DNA of 64,000 nucleotides from assembly GCA_016699575.1 (NCBI GenBank), contig CP064979.1:2046001-2110000 (forward strand), written 5' to 3'. Position numbers and translations under genes: made by a program. This DNA comes from Flavobacteriales bacterium. Its GTDB lineage: Bacteria > Bacteroidota > Bacteroidia > Flavobacteriales_F > PHOS-HE28. Shown one piece after another: positions 62,536 through 64,000 of this stretch. The notes under the pieces are model-generated. The model was not told where the DNA came from. It did not search any database and saw only the letters and a program-made list of their open reading frames with translations. Every line of letters begins with the position of its first letter. Within the stretch, counting starts at the first letter, position 1.

Positions 62536-63579
62536 ATGTCAGAAAACACTTCCCGTACCGAGCTCAACGTGATGGGCGAATTCGGCCTCATCGAACGCAT
62601 CGCCTCGCGCGTCCATCTTCAGCACGCCTCGTCCGTCAAGGGGATCGGGGACGATGCCGCCGTGATCGACCCGCAGGGCCTGCACCAGGTCGTCACCACC
62701 GATATGCTGGTGGAGGGGGTCCACTTCGATCTTGGCTACGTGCCGCTGAAACACCTGGGCTACAAGGCCGTGGTGGTGAACGTGAGCGATGTGTATGCAA
62801 TGAACGCGGAACCGCGGCAAGTCACAGTATCGCTGGCGCTCAGCAACCGGTTCCCGGTAGAGGCGGTGGATGAACTGTACGAGGGCCTCCTGCTCGCCTG
62901 CAAGAACTATGGCGTTGACCTTGTTGGGGGCGATACGTGCAGCAGCCCCAGCGGACTGGTGATCAGTGTAACGGCCATCGGCACTGCGCGGAAGGAGGAT
63001 GTGGTGTACCGCAGCGGGGCGAAGGACAACGAACTGTTGTTGGTGAGCGGTGACTTGGGCGGTGCCTACATGGGCTTGCAAGTGCTTGAGCGCGAGAAGG
63101 CGGTGTTCAAAGAGACCGGGGCTCAGCCCGACCTGGCGGGCCACGACTACATCCTGGAGCGGCAACTGAAGCCCGAGGCACGACGCGATGTCGTGGAACT
63201 ACTGAAAAAGCTGGACGTACGTCCCACGAGCATAATCGATGTGAGCGATGGCCTGGCCAGTGAAGCGATCCACTTGGCCCGAAGTTCGGGCCTCGGGGTG
63301 CGTGTCTACGACGAGAAGCTGCCCATCGATCCATCCACCTATCAGACCGCGCGCGACTTCAACCTTGACCCGACCACGTGCGCGTTGAACGGGGGTGAGG
63401 ACTATGAACTGCTCTTCACCATCCCCCAGACCGACTACGAAAAGGTGAAAGGCAACCCCAGCGTCACCGTTATCGGCCATATGACCGACAAGGCCAATGG
63501 TTACCGCCTCGTGGACAAACAAGGAGGGGAGCATGAACTCACCGCACAGGGGTGGGATGCCTTCCTGAAGAAAGCCTAG
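62536..63579 (+). CDS. thiL: Thiamine-monophosphate kinase
   Basis: The protein has 347 residues. The start at 62536 (MSENTSRTELNVMGEFGLIE) excludes an upstream extension without homology. ThiL signatures are clear: GIGDDAAVI, TDMLVEGVHF, LGYKAVVVNVSDVYAMNAEP, GGDTCSSPSG, SIIDVSDGLASEA, and GGEDYELLFTIP. The enzyme phosphorylates thiamine monophosphate to thiamine diphosphate with ATP in the cytoplasm. It is divergent from dnaE (84-bp gap) and convergent with the partial gene at the right edge (7-bp gap). Confidence 0.95.
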   Translation: MSENTSRTELNVMGEFGLIERIASRVHLQHASSVKGIGDDAAVIDPQGLHQVVTTDMLVEGVHFDLGYVPLKHLGYKAVVVNVSDVYAMNAEPRQVTVSLALSNRFPVEAVDELYEGLLLACKNYGVDLVGGDTCSSPSGLVISVTAIGTARKEDVVYRSGAKDNELLLVSGDLGGAYMGLQVLEREKAVFKETGAQPDLAGHDYILERQLKPEARRDVVELLKKLDVRPTSIIDVSDGLASEAIHLARSSGLGVRVYDEKLPIDPSTYQTARDFNLDPTTCALNGGEDYELLFTIPQTDYEKVKGNPSVTVIGHMTDKANGYRLVDKQGGEHELTAQGWDAFLKKA

Positions 63580-63586
63580 CGACCGA

Positions 63587-64000
63587 TCAAGCAGCCTTGC
63601 CGCGACCGTGCAAGCGCTCCTTCACAACCTCGCCGAAGGGCTTCCCGTGCAGTCGGCTGATGGCCCAGGCGATGGGGTCAAGGTGTCCGTAGAGCGCTCG
63701 CTCAGCGGGCTGGTCCTGCAATGCGCTCAGGTTTTCGTGGAATTGTGAGAGCTTCTCGTGCACATGTGCGGCAGTGCTGTTCTTGGCAATGCCTTGCACC
63801 AATGCGATGAGCAATTGCTCGGTCCTGAAGGTGCGCCCACGCGTTTGGAGGAAGCGGGTGGTGTTCCGCGCCGCGAAGCGCACCATGTCCGTACGGCCGG
63901 TTTCCAGGAGAAGGATCAGGTGCAGCAAACGTCCGTAGCACACCGCGTCCTCGCTCTCGTCTATGCTGATGTCATTGAGCAACTTATTGGTCAGGCGCAG
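63587..64000 (-). CDS. C-terminal part of a helical hypothetical protein (5' end outside window)
   Basis: The frame is open to the right edge; 137 codons plus the stop are visible, beginning LRLTNKLLNDISIDE at the edge. The sequence is all-helical by appearance (YGRLLHLILLLETGRTDMV, ARNTTRFLQTRGRTFRTEQL, LDPIAWAISRLHGKPFGEVV). It resembles the C-terminal end of long TPR-like helical proteins found in Bacteroidota. A TTG at 63982 could be mistaken for the start, but the frame continues beyond it. Function unknown. Confidence 0.75.
   Translation of the reverse strand: MRLTNKLLNDISIDESEDAVCYGRLLHLILLLETGRTDMVRFAARNTTRFLQTRGRTFRTEQLLIALVQGIAKNSTAAHVHEKLSQFHENLSALQDQPAERALYGHLDPIAWAISRLHGKPFGEVVKERLHGRGKAA

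Overview
The window is about 60% GC by eye and reads as a member of the Bacteroidota, probably an uncultured high-GC Flavobacteriales lineage. The evidence is: at least six proteins ending in a type IX secretion (T9SS) type A sorting domain; SprB/PKD-like adhesin repeats; little use of Shine-Dalgarno sites; promoters shaped like the Bacteroidetes -33 TTG / -7 TAnnTTTG type; LytTR regulators paired with TPR-containing histidine kinases; and a second-type DnaE. The lineage is inference. No rRNA, tRNA, CRISPR array or transposase was seen, and no gene-free stretch exceeds about 290 bp (the longest are 6550-6836 and 56968-57247, in which I see nothing).

1-10 kb, minus strand: the 5' part (2183 codons) of a giant propeller/SprB/tandem-repeat surface protein that runs off the left edge and carries about 14.7 copies of a 222-bp unit; a secreted M28 peptidase; an NhaD-type Na+/H+ antiporter.

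10-36.8 kb: a LytTR regulator and TPR sensor kinase, then a row of exported proteins on the plus strand: an S74-chaperone fibre protein, T9SS protein A, propeller protein B, and T9SS protein C. Next comes a decayed zone with a DUF418 relic, a 5'-truncated T9SS protein, a Reg_prop lipoprotein and the 3' end of another T9SS paralogue. A DUF4011-helicase-Vsr-like protein on the opposite strand follows, then T9SS protein D and an intact DUF418 membrane protein. Five of the exported-protein genes share a promoter/operator module: two TCGATC half-sites 20 bp apart, a -33 TTG, a 19-bp spacer, a -7-like nTCCCTTG, and an ATG 20-39 bp further on. In four cases the module begins four bases after the preceding stop codon.

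37-49 kb: a NarL-type two-component pair, another T9SS protein, RidA, a metallopeptidase-like lipoprotein, a LysE exporter, a DUF1761 protein, a YdjM-like membrane hydrolase with a GNAT/FemAB-like acyltransferase, and a HlyD-FtsX permease-ATPase operon whose gaps hold palindromic repeats.

49-55 kb: a second S74 fibre protein with 36 repeats of 17 residues, divergent from a second TPR kinase plus LytTR regulator. The pairing of this two-component type with an S74 fibre gene therefore occurs twice in one window. This pairing, together with the shared promoter module, is the best candidate for an undescribed system: a surface-protein regulon controlled by TPR-sensor/LytTR two-component systems.

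55-64 kb: an aldo/keto reductase with an overlapping lipoprotein gene, a HlyD-ATPase pair without a permease, a DnaE-type polymerase carrying two in-frame palindromic insertions, thiL, and a partial helical protein at the right edge.
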